Translations under genes and position numbers: made by a program
Notes under the pieces: model-generated
What the model saw: only the letters and a program-made list of their open reading frames with translations
Databases searched by the model: none
What the model was told of the DNA's origin: nothing
Source: a virus
IMG/VR virus record: IMGVR_UViG_3300025280_000026
Coordinates: 19,588 to 83,587 of that record
Strand: one strand, 5' to 3'
DNA length: 64,000 bases
In this document: positions 1 to 8,354 of the stretch, in pieces
How positions within the stretch are numbered: the stretch's first letter is position 1
Layout of the letters: each line of letters begins with the position of its first letter

Positions 1-2
1 GC

Positions 3-392
3 GATAAATTGCTTTGTACTTACCAAAGTGAGATTAAGCTTAAGGATGTTTATAAGGGAAATCTTGAGAATGAAATGGAACAAACAATGGCAGATATTGT
101 TAAACATCTCAAGAAAGAATATAAAAAAATTACCGGCAACGCCTTGGCTTTAACTCCAGAAGGAGAAGTAGATGTTTTAGTTCAATCAACTTCCAGAGTT
201 AGAGTGTTCGTAACTGCTAGCAAGGCTTACAAAGTCGGTGGTCTCGATGGTATAGAAGCTGTTGTCCAGCCTTCTAAAGAAAAACTTGAAACTTCATTTA
301 AAAGTTTTCTTGACCAAGGCGGCTGGGGGAAGGCTCCTACGAATAAAGAACAAAAAGGTGGTTGGAAGAAAAACAAGCAAAAGGATGGTTGA
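3..392 (+). CDS. Hypothetical protein upstream of terminase, 5' end not in window
   Basis: The reading frame is open from the first bases, so the true start may lie outside the window; a TTG at 9 and an ATG at 75 are internal candidates. About 127 residues are visible. The middle is mixed alpha/beta and the last ~25 residues are rich in Gly, Lys, Trp and Gln. It sits directly before the large terminase gene, where small terminase genes often occur, but I recognise no terminase-small motif, so that role is only positional inference. Confidence 0.6.
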   Translation, partial: DKLLCTYQSEIKLKDVYKGNLENEMEQTMADIVKHLKKEYKKITGNALALTPEGEVDVLVQSTSRVRVFVTASKAYKVGGLDGIEAVVQPSKEKLETSFKSFLDQGGWGKAPTNKEQKGGWKKNKQKDG

Positions 393-397
393 TAATC

Positions 398-1981
398 ATG
401 AGATATCAGCTCTCCAAAGAAGAAATTGTTAAAGAAATAATCAAATGTGGCAAAAATGCTTCATACTTTATAAACAATTATGCTAAAATTTCCCACCCCC
501 AATTGGGACTAATCCCTTTCAACACTTATGATTTCCAAGATGAACTAATCAATGATTTTAACGAACATCGTTTTAATATTATCTTGAAAGCGAGGCAGCT
601 AGGTATTTCAACTATAACTGCCGCCTACGTCGCCTGGATAATGATGTTCCGCAGGGACAAAAATGTTTTAGTGATGGCCACCAAGTTTGGCACTGCGTCC
701 AATCTAGTCAAAAAGGTTAAAAATATTCATAAAAACCTTCCAGACTGGATGAAAATTGCTAAGATTATTATTGATAATAGAACTTCATTCGAATTATCAA
801 ATGGCTCACAGATAAAAGCGTCCTCAACAACCGCCGACGCTGGCCGCTCTGAAGCGCTTTCTTTGTTAGTTGTCGACGAGGCCGCACACGTCGAAGGTTT
901 GGGCGAACTATGGACCGGTCTTTATCCCACTCTATCGACTGGCGGTCGTTGTATCGCTCTTTCTACTCCCAACGGCGTTGGAAACTGGTTTCACCAAAAC
1001 TGTGTCGACGCCATGTCTTCTAAAAATGATTTTAAAATCACGACGCTGTTATGGGACGTCCATCCAGATCGCGATCAAGAGTGGTTTGAGAAAGAAACTA
1101 AAAATATGTCACGTCGACAGATCGCCCAAGAATTAGAATGTAATTTTAACATGTCTGGCGAGACTGTTTTCCATCCAGAAGATATGCAGTTCTTAGAAGC
1201 AATGATCAAAGATCCTAAGCACAGAACCGGCTTCGATAGAAATTTTTGGATTTGGGAAGAACATGATCCTGGATTTACATATTTGCTTTCTGCAGATGTT
1301 GCTAGGGGTGATGGAAACGACTACTCAGCTTTTCATATTTTTAAAATAGAAACAATGGAGGTGGTTGCTGATTATCAAGGCAAAGCAACACCTGATATTT
1401 TTTCTAATTTAATCATAAACGCCGGCAAAGAATACGGAAGTTGTATGATTGCTGTTGAAAATAATTCTGTTGGATTTGCTGTTCTGGAGAAGTTGAGAGA
1501 TCAAGGGTATCCAAATATTTATTACTCCTATAAATCATCACACGATTATGCCGATCCCGTTACCGCCGAATATTCTAACAACACCGTTGCTGGGTTTTCA
1601 ACAACCCAAAAAACAAGACCTTTGATCGTCGCCAAGATGGAAGAATTTATACGCAATAAACTAATTAAAATATATTCCAGTAGGTTATACAACGAAATGA
1701 AGACTTTTATATGGCACAATGGTCGACCCCAAGCAATGAAAAAGTATAATGATGACTTAATAATGTCGTGTGCAATTGGTTGTTGGATTAAAGATATAGC
1801 CTTTACTGTCAACCAAAGAGATTTACAATACAAAAAAGCTTTCTTAAATTCCATGACGAAATCTGGTAATATGCTTAATACTGCAATAAAAGGCATGGAA
1901 GGCTATAAGTCTAATAATACCAGAGAATTAAATAAGAAAAAGGAAGAGCAGGATAAATATATTTGGCTTTTAAAAGGATAA
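398..1981 (+). CDS. terL: Terminase large subunit (gp17-like)
   Basis: DNA-packaging motor: an N-terminal ATPase that translocates DNA into the prohead and a C-terminal nuclease that cuts the concatemer. The 527-residue product has a Walker A-like ARQLGIST at about 65-72, Walker B LLVVDE at 156-161, a coupling motif ALSTPNG at 187-193, and RNase H-fold nuclease acids at D300 (SADVARGDG), E353 (IAVENNS) and the later NDDL. I chose the ATG at 398 over a TTG at 362 because AAGGATGG lies about 10 nt upstream and the TTG would overlap the previous gene. Length and domain order match T4-type TerL. The portal gene follows after 6 nt. Confidence 0.96.
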   Translation: MRYQLSKEEIVKEIIKCGKNASYFINNYAKISHPQLGLIPFNTYDFQDELINDFNEHRFNIILKARQLGISTITAAYVAWIMMFRRDKNVLVMATKFGTASNLVKKVKNIHKNLPDWMKIAKIIIDNRTSFELSNGSQIKASSTTADAGRSEALSLLVVDEAAHVEGLGELWTGLYPTLSTGGRCIALSTPNGVGNWFHQNCVDAMSSKNDFKITTLLWDVHPDRDQEWFEKETKNMSRRQIAQELECNFNMSGETVFHPEDMQFLEAMIKDPKHRTGFDRNFWIWEEHDPGFTYLLSADVARGDGNDYSAFHIFKIETMEVVADYQGKATPDIFSNLIINAGKEYGSCMIAVENNSVGFAVLEKLRDQGYPNIYYSYKSSHDYADPVTAEYSNNTVAGFSTTQKTRPLIVAKMEEFIRNKLIKIYSSRLYNEMKTFIWHNGRPQAMKKYNDDLIMSCAIGCWIKDIAFTVNQRDLQYKKAFLNSMTKSGNMLNTAIKGMEGYKSNNTRELNKKKEEQDKYIWLLKG

Positions 1982-1987
1982 CAAAAT

Positions 1988-3922
1988 ATGGTTGACAACA
2001 ACAGAAACCCTAGAAATAAAGATAGTACACTATTCAGACAGCTAACCCGTTTGTTTTCTGGCCCGATTATAAATTACAGGAAACAAATCCCGCGTCAGTT
2101 AAAAAGAAGACAACTAGACAGCTATAAATTTAGATCAGCCAGCGGTCAAAACTTTAAAAAATCTGGCTATAGCCCATATGATAAACTCCAAGCAAACTTT
2201 TTTGCCAGCCAGGCCCGCGCAGATCGCTATGTCGATTTCGATCAGATGGAATACACACCAGAAATAGCTTCTGCACTGGATATTTACGCTGATGAAATGA
2301 CAACTTCTACAGCTCTCCGCGCCATGATGGAAATTAAGTGTAACAACGAAGAAATTAAGTCGGTTTTGGATCTCTTATATCATAATGTTCTTAATTTAGA
2401 ATCAAATTTATTTGGTTGGTGTCGAACAATGTGTAAATACGGAGATTTTTTCTTATATCTAGACATCGATGATAAGCAGGGCATCAAAAATGCAACTGGT
2501 CTACCTTCGCCAGAAGTTGAAAGGTTAGAGGCAGAAGATAAAACAAATCCAAATTATGTACAATTCCAATGGAACACCGGGGGCATTACATTTGAAAACT
2601 GGCAAATAGGTCATTTTCGAGTACTCGGTAATGATAAATACGCTCCGTATGGAACTTCAGTTTTAGAGCCGGCCAGAAGAATTTGGCGTCAGTTAACGCT
2701 TTTAGAAGATGCAATGATGGCATATCGAATTGTAAGATCTCCTGAAAGAAGGGTGTTTTATGTTGATGTTGGCAACATTGCTCCTGAAGATGTTGAACAA
2801 TACGTTCAGAAAGTTATGACTCAAATGAAACGTAATCAAATTGTTGATACAAGCAGCGGGCGCGTCGACCTTCGATATAATCCCATGAGTGTGGAGGAGG
2901 ATTACTTCATTCCTGTAAGGGGAAACCAATCATCTAGAGTCGAGAGTTTGCCTGGTGGTACATATACCGGCGATATCGATGATGTTAAATATTTGAGAGA
3001 TAAATTATTTTCGGCGCTTAAAGTACCTGCATCTTATTTATCGAGAGCAGAAGGAGCAGAAGAAGACAAAACCACTCTCGCTCAAAAAGATATTCGTTTT
3101 GCTAGAACGGTTCAAAGGTTGCAGCGTGTTATAGTATCCGAACTTGAAAAAATTGGTATTATTCATTTGTTTACATTAGGATATCGTGGTGACGATTTGC
3201 TATCGTTTAAGCTAAGATTGAATAATCCATCAAAGATCGCAGAGCTGCAAGAACTTGAACATTGGAGAACGAAATTCGACGTCGCCGCCGCAGCAACTGA
3301 AGGTTTCTTTAGCAAACATTGGATTGCTGATAATATTTTTGGTATGTCCGAAGAAGCACTATTGAAGGTACAGAGAGAAATGTACCACGACAAGAAATTT
3401 GAAGCTTCTCTATCAAAAGCTATAGAGGCGATGGCTTCTGCACCGCCCCCCGACGCCGGAGGTGGCCCCGGCCCAGGCGCTCCACCTCTCCCTGGTGGAG
3501 AAATTCCCGCGACTCCGCCTCCTGGCGACGACGCGCCATCAGATGAAGGTGAAGACAGCCCACTATTAGTCGCGCCCCCAGGCGAAGCAACTGCATCACC
3601 TGAAGAGGGCCTTGGCGGAGAAGCCCCTGCCCCGGCAAAGAGGGATGATAATTCTCATTTAACGGTTGGGGCAAAGGACCATTGGTACACCCCAAAAAAA
3701 TATAGGGGAGGCGACCGACGCGACCGCGGGGCTCGCCAAAGACATTTTGTTGCTCAGGGCCGACCCGGATACAAAGATTTAAAATCTCTTGGTGTTGGAA
3801 TTGTAGCGGAAATGGAAGATTTAGATTCTACTTATAATATGGAAGAACAGAAGATAATTCGTAGTTCACAAGAAATAAAAATGCTGATTGAAAGAATGGA
3901 GTCAAAAAATAATGAAGTTTAA
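1988..3922 (+). CDS. Portal vertex protein (gp20-like)
   Basis: Forms the dodecameric DNA gate of the head and docks the terminase. The 644-residue product follows TerL and precedes the prohead protease, the T4-type position. Residues ~60-470 carry the portal-like core, including the stretch around YGTSVLEPARRIW and a long C-terminal helical part. It is longer than T4 gp20 (524 aa) because of a Pro/Gly/Ala-rich, low-complexity segment at about 480-552 followed by a basic tail, probably a flexible extension. AAAGGA precedes the ATG. The end overlaps the next gene by 11 nt. Confidence 0.92.
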   Translation: MVDNNRNPRNKDSTLFRQLTRLFSGPIINYRKQIPRQLKRRQLDSYKFRSASGQNFKKSGYSPYDKLQANFFASQARADRYVDFDQMEYTPEIASALDIYADEMTTSTALRAMMEIKCNNEEIKSVLDLLYHNVLNLESNLFGWCRTMCKYGDFFLYLDIDDKQGIKNATGLPSPEVERLEAEDKTNPNYVQFQWNTGGITFENWQIGHFRVLGNDKYAPYGTSVLEPARRIWRQLTLLEDAMMAYRIVRSPERRVFYVDVGNIAPEDVEQYVQKVMTQMKRNQIVDTSSGRVDLRYNPMSVEEDYFIPVRGNQSSRVESLPGGTYTGDIDDVKYLRDKLFSALKVPASYLSRAEGAEEDKTTLAQKDIRFARTVQRLQRVIVSELEKIGIIHLFTLGYRGDDLLSFKLRLNNPSKIAELQELEHWRTKFDVAAAATEGFFSKHWIADNIFGMSEEALLKVQREMYHDKKFEASLSKAIEAMASAPPPDAGGGPGPGAPPLPGGEIPATPPPGDDAPSDEGEDSPLLVAPPGEATASPEEGLGGEAPAPAKRDDNSHLTVGAKDHWYTPKKYRGGDRRDRGARQRHFVAQGRPGYKDLKSLGVGIVAEMEDLDSTYNMEEQKIIRSSQEIKMLIERMESKNNEV

Positions 3923-4766
3923 GCACAATAAAAAGAGAAATACTGCTTTTTTGTTTGAGACCTTAATAAGAGAACTTACGAAGTCTACTCTCGGTAAAGA
4001 CCACGATAGAAAAGACACTATTCTTTCTATTGTAAAAGAACATTTTGCTAAAAAAACCATTCTTTCAAAGGAGTTAGAGTTGTATAAATCACTTTATAAA
4101 AGCGATGATTTGACTCCACCTCTTGCCGAGAAACTTTTAAAAGAAGTAAAAAGAGAACATAAAAGTTTAGATCAAAAAAAGATTTTTGAAGCACAGTCTA
4201 AACTTATTAGAAAAATTAATAGAAAATTGTCAAATAAAGTATTTTCTAATTTTGTACCAAATTACAAAAACCTTGCGACAATACATCAGATTTTTAATTC
4301 AAAAAACGCGAACCCCAAATCGCGTATCCTTTTAGAACAAAATTATATTAAAATTATATCTTCTAGTATAAATCTAAAAGAAAACATCCTCGCCCCGGTT
4401 GATAAATTAACGTTTAAAACTTTTATTAACAAGTTCAACGATAGATATTCTGCAGATCTTTTAAAAGAACAAAAATCGCTTTTAAAATATTATATCACTT
4501 CTTTTACAGATCAGGGTTTAGAATTAAAGATATTTTTAAATGAAGAAATTGATAGATTGAAGAAAGAGCTTCATAAGACGATCTTAACTGAAACCGTGCA
4601 AAACGATAAAAAGCTTTTTGGCAAAACTAAAAAAGTTTTAAATATCGTTGAAAATTTCCGCAATAGAGAAGTTGATAATAAAATGGTTGAAATTATTTTA
4701 AAAGTTCAAGAACTCGTAAAAGAGACCTCAAATTATGGCAACAAAGAAAGTAGTAATAACAATTAG
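3912..4766 (+). CDS. Conserved hypothetical protein next to portal
   Basis: A 284-residue, Lys-rich, mostly helical protein. The ATG at 3912 is preferred over the in-frame TTG at 3888 because GGAG lies just upstream and the N-terminus then begins MKFKHNKKRNTAF, a pattern I associate with genes next to the portal in marine T4-like phages. The gene overlaps the portal by 11 nt and the next gene by 32 nt, so it is translationally coupled to the head module. No catalytic motif is visible. A role in head assembly or packaging is positional inference only. Confidence 0.8.
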   Translation: MKFKHNKKRNTAFLFETLIRELTKSTLGKDHDRKDTILSIVKEHFAKKTILSKELELYKSLYKSDDLTPPLAEKLLKEVKREHKSLDQKKIFEAQSKLIRKINRKLSNKVFSNFVPNYKNLATIHQIFNSKNANPKSRILLEQNYIKIISSSINLKENILAPVDKLTFKTFINKFNDRYSADLLKEQKSLLKYYITSFTDQGLELKIFLNEEIDRLKKELHKTILTETVQNDKKLFGKTKKVLNIVENFRNREVDNKMVEIILKVQELVKETSNYGNKESSNNN

Positions 4767-5322
4767 AAAAGGCCCGGGGGTATCGGCAACACCTCCACCC
4801 GTTCCCCCGCCCGAGCCAGAAAAAAAACCACAGGCCGAGGTGTCTTTAAAAATTAGAAAGACGCTGGATGGAAATTATATAATTTTTGACCATACAGATG
4901 TTGATATTGTTGTATCGCCTACACAAAACAAAATTATTGTTTTTGCAAAAAACAATTTTGATGATTACGTTTACGAGGTACAAGATAAATTATTTAAATT
5001 TCTTGTGAAAAAGGGTATAATAGATCCAAATTCGGTCCAAGGTGGAAACGTCTTTATGTCTATGGAAGGTGCAATCTTGCCAGCAAGTGAAAAACATGAT
5101 GCAATTCAAATGAGCATATTAAATGTGGCTAGATTCATTGAAAACGAAAAGCCAGAATATTTGCTCCGCAAAGCATATGAGGAAGAAGATGAAAGAAGAC
5201 TTACTGAGCCTGGTCCAGAAGATTCAACCGAGTTTGATCCAGAGAGGTTACACAAAGCGCAAAAGGGTTCACATCGTCCTGTCATGCGCCCATACGGAAT
5301 AAGCTCGATTTACAGAATCTAG
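4735..5322 (+). CDS. Hypothetical protein with proline-rich N-terminus
   Basis: A 195-residue protein that starts inside the previous gene. Residues ~18-30 are a proline run (TPPPVPPPEPE) that likely forms a linker, followed by a compact alpha/beta region to about 135 and an acidic, charged C-terminus. No known domain is recognised. Its place between portal and prohead protease suggests a head-related role, which is inference. Confidence 0.75.
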   Translation: MATKKVVITIRKGPGVSATPPPVPPPEPEKKPQAEVSLKIRKTLDGNYIIFDHTDVDIVVSPTQNKIIVFAKNNFDDYVYEVQDKLFKFLVKKGIIDPNSVQGGNVFMSMEGAILPASEKHDAIQMSILNVARFIENEKPEYLLRKAYEEEDERRLTEPGPEDSTEFDPERLHKAQKGSHRPVMRPYGISSIYRI

Positions 5323-5342
5323 TAATTGAAGAGAGACTTAAA

Positions 5343-5678
5343 TTGGATTTATTATATTTTTTATTGATTGCGTATGGAATGACGCAAGTTATTGTAAGTG
5401 GCACCATTTTTGATAAAATTAGACCATCCAAACAATGGCTTAATGGTTTCGGCCAACTTTTCCATTGCGCATTATGTATGGGCTTTTGGGTTGGTGTATT
5501 TTTGTGGAGTATTAATGGCTTAACAGAACTATTTAGCTTTGAATATAATATAATTAATCCACTATTACTTGGATCTTTGTCATCTGGAACTTCATATTTG
5601 CTTTATACAATAATGGGGGATTTCGGAATACGCTCTGAACAAATGACAAATGTTTTTCATAGACAACAAGGAAGGTAA
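5343..5678 (+). CDS. DUF1360-like small membrane protein
   Basis: A 111-residue protein with about three hydrophobic segments and the motif HCALCMGFWVGVF at about 40-52, matching the C-x2-C-x-GFWVG pattern of the DUF1360 membrane family, known from Bacillus spore proteins and many phages but without a defined biochemical role. The start is TTG at 5343 with GAGAG about 8 nt upstream; no ATG fits. It is unusual to find it inside the head gene cluster. Confidence 0.75.
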   Translation: MDLLYFLLIAYGMTQVIVSGTIFDKIRPSKQWLNGFGQLFHCALCMGFWVGVFLWSINGLTELFSFEYNIINPLLLGSLSSGTSYLLYTIMGDFGIRSEQMTNVFHRQQGR

Positions 5679-5680
5679 AA

Positions 5681-5818
5681 ATGAGAAGACAAAATATCGC
5701 AGAAGTAAGACGCTGCTGTAAGGGAAGCAAAAACACGCAAGGGAGAGCCTTGCAAAAAAATTCTTATTATAAAAGGAGTAACAAAAATGAGTATTTGGAA
5801 AGAACAAAAAACAGGTAA
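5681..5818 (+). CDS. Small basic hypothetical protein
   Basis: A 45-codon reading frame beginning ATG at 5681 with AGGAAGG at a suitable distance. The product is rich in Arg, Lys and Asn and has a CC pair near residue 12. It overlaps the next small gene by 32 nt in another frame. The good ribosome site is the main support; expression is uncertain. Confidence 0.45.
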   Translation: MRRQNIAEVRRCCKGSKNTQGRALQKNSYYKRSNKNEYLERTKNR

Positions 5819-5930
5819 AGGTAACGCAGCGAAGGGTACGCCCACGACGAAAACCAATGTCGTGCCTCCAGCTTGGAAAAATGGTAAAGGCGCTGTTAGG
5901 GGTGATAAAGGCAAGGCCGCTAAAAAGTAA
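5787..5930 (+). CDS. Small Lys/Gly-rich protein
   Basis: A 47-residue, strongly basic protein (MSIWKEQKTGKGNAAKG...) with a strong AAAAGGAG ribosome site 8 nt before the ATG at 5787. About a quarter of the residues are lysine, and Gly and Ala dominate the rest, so it is probably disordered and nucleic-acid binding. It sits directly before the prohead protease. It resembles in composition the other tiny basic gene at 61397. Confidence 0.65.
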   Translation: MSIWKEQKTGKGNAAKGTPTTKTNVVPPAWKNGKGAVRGDKGKAAKK

Positions 5931-5943
5931 AAGGCTTGATTAA

Positions 5944-6597
5944 ATGACACAAAAACTTTTACGAGAATATTTTGAATTATGTCCCGATGGGAATTGTGTA
6001 CTTGATGTATTAACGGAAGGTGAACGCAGATCCTTGCAAGAAGGCGCGGTTTTTCTCGTAGGTGTTTGTCAAAGGGCAGGTGTCAAAAATGGCAATGGCC
6101 GGATCTATAAGAAGTCGACTCTTGAAAGAGAGGTGGAGAAATACCAGGCTTTGGTACAAGAGCGCCGCGCTTTAGGAGAGTTGGACCACCCAGATGATTC
6201 AGTTGTTAATCTTAAAAACGTATCTCATCTCATGACAAAAATGTGGTGGAAGGGTGACGACGTTATGTGCAAACTTGAAGTAATGAACACTCCATCCGGA
6301 CAAGTCCTCAAGGAGCTTATAAAATCAGGTATTAAATTAGGGATTTCCTCCAGAGGCTTGGGTTCTGTCAAAAATCACGGCGGGCAAACAATTGTAGAAG
6401 ATGATTTTAAATTGATTGCATTTGATATGGTTTCTGACCCGTCGACGCCCGGCGCCTGGGTCGGCCCGGAAAGAGGTTCTAGCTCAAACCCAGATTTGGC
6501 AGATGTTCTGGCAAAAATGTCTGAGAATATAACTTTGAAAGAAAGCACCGCAAACGGCAAGCTTAATGAAGTTCTAGATGATATATTAAAGAGCTAA
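5944..6597 (+). CDS. Prohead core protease (gp21-like)
   Basis: Serine protease that cleaves scaffold and head proteins during capsid maturation. In the 217-residue product the herpesvirus-type triad is visible: His82 in GELDHPD, Ser135/136 in LGISSRGLGS, and a downstream Asp in AFDMVSDPSTPGA (about 161-165), followed by the characteristic PSTPGA. Length is close to T4 gp21 (212 aa). It precedes scaffold and major capsid genes as in T4-type phages. Confidence 0.95.
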   Translation: MTQKLLREYFELCPDGNCVLDVLTEGERRSLQEGAVFLVGVCQRAGVKNGNGRIYKKSTLEREVEKYQALVQERRALGELDHPDDSVVNLKNVSHLMTKMWWKGDDVMCKLEVMNTPSGQVLKELIKSGIKLGISSRGLGSVKNHGGQTIVEDDFKLIAFDMVSDPSTPGAWVGPERGSSSNPDLADVLAKMSENITLKESTANGKLNEVLDDILKS

Positions 6598-6607
6598 GGA
6601 AAATTTA

Positions 6608-7006
6608 ATGAAGAGAAATGAAATTAAAAGCATTATCAAGCCGATAGTAAAAGAATGTATAACTGAACTTTTGTTACAAAAAGAAGGCATTTTGTCGAAC
6701 GTCGTATCAGAAGTGGTCAAAGGATTGCAAAGTCCAATCTTGGAATCTAATAATTTTGATAAAAACGAACAGACCGAACAAGAGTTGTCAGAGCTTGAAG
6801 CAAAATATGAATTGGAAAGACAAGAACGTATCAAAAGATTAAATGAATCTGTTGGTAGCAATTTCTTTAAAGGAACGCGCCCCGCGCCTACAGATAATGC
6901 ATCTCAATATGACCCCTTGTCTGGTATTAGCGCACGAGATCCTGGTGTTGATATTAAAGGCATCATGGCCATCGCCGGAAACAAATGGAAGAAACACACA
7001 AAGTAA
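6608..7006 (+). CDS. Hypothetical protein between protease and bS21
   Basis: A 132-residue protein with an N-terminal helical half containing a charged coiled-coil-like stretch around residues 50-78, and a C-terminal half with Asp/Gly-rich turns ending IMAIAGNKWKKHTK. AAGGAAAA precedes the ATG. No family recognised. Position between the prohead protease and the scaffold suggests a minor prohead or core protein, by analogy only. Confidence 0.75.
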   Translation: MKRNEIKSIIKPIVKECITELLLQKEGILSNVVSEVVKGLQSPILESNNFDKNEQTEQELSELEAKYELERQERIKRLNESVGSNFFKGTRPAPTDNASQYDPLSGISARDPGVDIKGIMAIAGNKWKKHTK

Positions 7007-7012
7007 AATATA

Positions 7013-7261
7013 ATGAGCAAAAACAAGCCAGTAAACGTCGAAGTAACACTAAGACATGTGAGAAACGACCCCAACAAATTGATTAGAAAGTTTATAAAAA
7101 AAGTTAAAAAAGAGAAAATATTAGAGGAAGTTAAAGGCCGAATGTACTACGAGAAGCCTTCATCAAAAAGAAGACGAATGAAAAAACGAAAATTAGAAAA
7201 CGCAAGAAAAGCTCAAAAAGAGCAAAATAAAAAATTAAACATACAACCAATGAAGAGGTAA
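7013..7261 (+). CDS. rpsU: Ribosomal protein bS21 homologue
   Basis: An 82-residue basic protein. Residues ~8-65 follow the bS21 pattern: a beta start (VEVTLRHVRND), the paired helix PNKLIRKFIKKVKKEKILEE, then the signature V-x-R-x-YYEKPSSKRRR, which corresponds to EVRRREFYEKPTTERKR of E. coli bS21 (71 aa). bS21 sits near the anti-Shine-Dalgarno end of 16S rRNA and affects translation initiation. Phage-encoded bS21 copies are known from aquatic phages. Here it lies 6 nt after the upstream gene inside the head operon, suggesting biasing of host ribosomes when virion genes are translated; that role is inference. Confidence 0.88.
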   Translation: MSKNKPVNVEVTLRHVRNDPNKLIRKFIKKVKKEKILEEVKGRMYYEKPSSKRRRMKKRKLENARKAQKEQNKKLNIQPMKR

Positions 7262-7267
7262 AAAGAA

Positions 7268-7756
7268 TTGGCAACTACAATCAAATCATCAACGCTAACT
7301 GTAAGTCTTGTTGAAGATATTTTTCTCAACGGAAGCCAACAAGGCTCGAAAAATACACTAAGTATTAGTGGCATAAAAGATGTATTTAAAAGAATAATTA
7401 CTATTGCAGCAGATGATGACGCTACAGTTCTAGTTTTTAAATCTACAACAGCCATTGCAGACGGAGCATTAGATTTGCAGAACGTGAAATATATTCGTGT
7501 AACGAATTTGGATGATACTAATTCTGTTGGTCTCTCTTTACAACTAGATTCAGATGAAGATAATAGTGCTGCAAATGAATCTTGTACTATCCTGTTAGAA
7601 GCAGGCCGCAGCTTTATAATGGGAACGCCTGATGAAGGAATTCATGTGGATGATGATTCAGCTGGTATATTAACAGCGCTAACGGATCTAGAGAGTATTA
7701 TAATTAATCCGGGCGCCAATGCCGGCTCCGTGGAAGTGTTTGTAGCTTCCGCATAA
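7268..7756 (+). CDS. Beta-rich putative virion protein
   Basis: A 162-residue protein starting with TTG at 7268 (MATTIKSSTL), six bases after the bS21 gene; no better ATG is available. Alternating hydrophobic and Thr/Ser/Asp residues predict an all-beta domain, with a segment YIRVTNLDDTNSVGLSLQL at about 77-95 and a conserved-looking LEAGRSFIM near 115. This style is common in phage decoration or fibre-type proteins. It is followed by another beta-rich protein before the scaffold gene; a capsid accessory role is inference. Confidence 0.72.
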   Translation: MATTIKSSTLTVSLVEDIFLNGSQQGSKNTLSISGIKDVFKRIITIAADDDATVLVFKSTTAIADGALDLQNVKYIRVTNLDDTNSVGLSLQLDSDEDNSAANESCTILLEAGRSFIMGTPDEGIHVDDDSAGILTALTDLESIIINPGANAGSVEVFVASA

Positions 7757-7768
7757 AAAGGATTTTTA

Positions 7769-7834
7769 ATGAAAAACAAACTAAATATTAATAACAGAAT
7801 AATTATATTGGAGAATTTAAATGGCAGTACATAA
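7769..7834 (+). CDS. Possible 21-residue leader peptide
   Basis: ATG at 7769 follows AAAAGGAT by 5 nt and encodes MKNKLNINNRIIILENLNGS and one more residue before a stop inside the next gene (overlap 14 nt). It may couple translation into the gene at 7821 or may be chance. Support is limited to the ribosome site and overlap geometry. Confidence 0.25.
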   Translation: MKNKLNINNRIIILENLNGST

Positions 7835-8282
7835 ATATACAAGCTGGGGAAGGACAAGAAGCCCTAAGAATATAGCTGGAGACCCAGGTACCGCGGTTAC
7901 TTTAGAATCAGATACCGACAATCTGCTCACAAGCAATAGCGATTATAAAACTGTAGGCTATGCCACAGAGAATCAAAGATATTTACATGTTCTTGTTACC
8001 GACCTTAATGACACCGCTCCTGCCGCACTAACCGTATTTGGATATTGTCACGCTTTTGAAAGATGGTTTGAGATAGCGGAAACAGAAGCCGGAGGCGAAG
8101 GTCAAAACACTGCAAACGCCGCGGCCTCCATAACAGTGGCTGATTCTGGAAGGGCTGTTACTGCTCAGGTTCCAAGCGATAGGGAATACCGGGTCTATGA
8201 AATACGAGGAATAGATCGAGTTGCTTTTGTACATGAAGACAGCACTGAAGTCGATGTTTTCGCCGCTTGTAGCACCTTTTAA
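7821..8282 (+). CDS. Beta-rich putative virion protein
   Basis: A 153-residue protein with ATG at 7821 and GGAG 9 nt upstream. It is Thr/Ala/Asp-rich with predicted beta strands throughout (for example RYLHVLVTDLND at about 54-65 and AVTAQVPSDREYRVYEIRG at about 112-130). It lies immediately before the scaffold/major capsid pair and beside another beta-rich protein, so a head-decoration or vertex role is plausible but unproven. Confidence 0.72.
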   Translation: MAVHKYTSWGRTRSPKNIAGDPGTAVTLESDTDNLLTSNSDYKTVGYATENQRYLHVLVTDLNDTAPAALTVFGYCHAFERWFEIAETEAGGEGQNTANAAASITVADSGRAVTAQVPSDREYRVYEIRGIDRVAFVHEDSTEVDVFAACSTF

Positions 8283-8311
8283 AATCAAAATGGATTTTAT
8301 AGCTAACAATT

Positions 8312-8320
8312 ACTATTTAC
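8312..8320 (+). promoter_or_regulatory. Putative late promoter motif ACTATTTAC
   Basis: ACTATTTAC lies about 35 nt before the scaffold gene. The same ACTAYTTAY core recurs upstream of other abundant virion genes at 11371, 11929 and 15107. A second ACTATTTT copy follows at 8332. Role inferred from recurrence and position. Confidence 0.5.
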
Positions 8321-8354
8321 TAACAGTATGTACTATTTTCAGGAGAAATAATTA

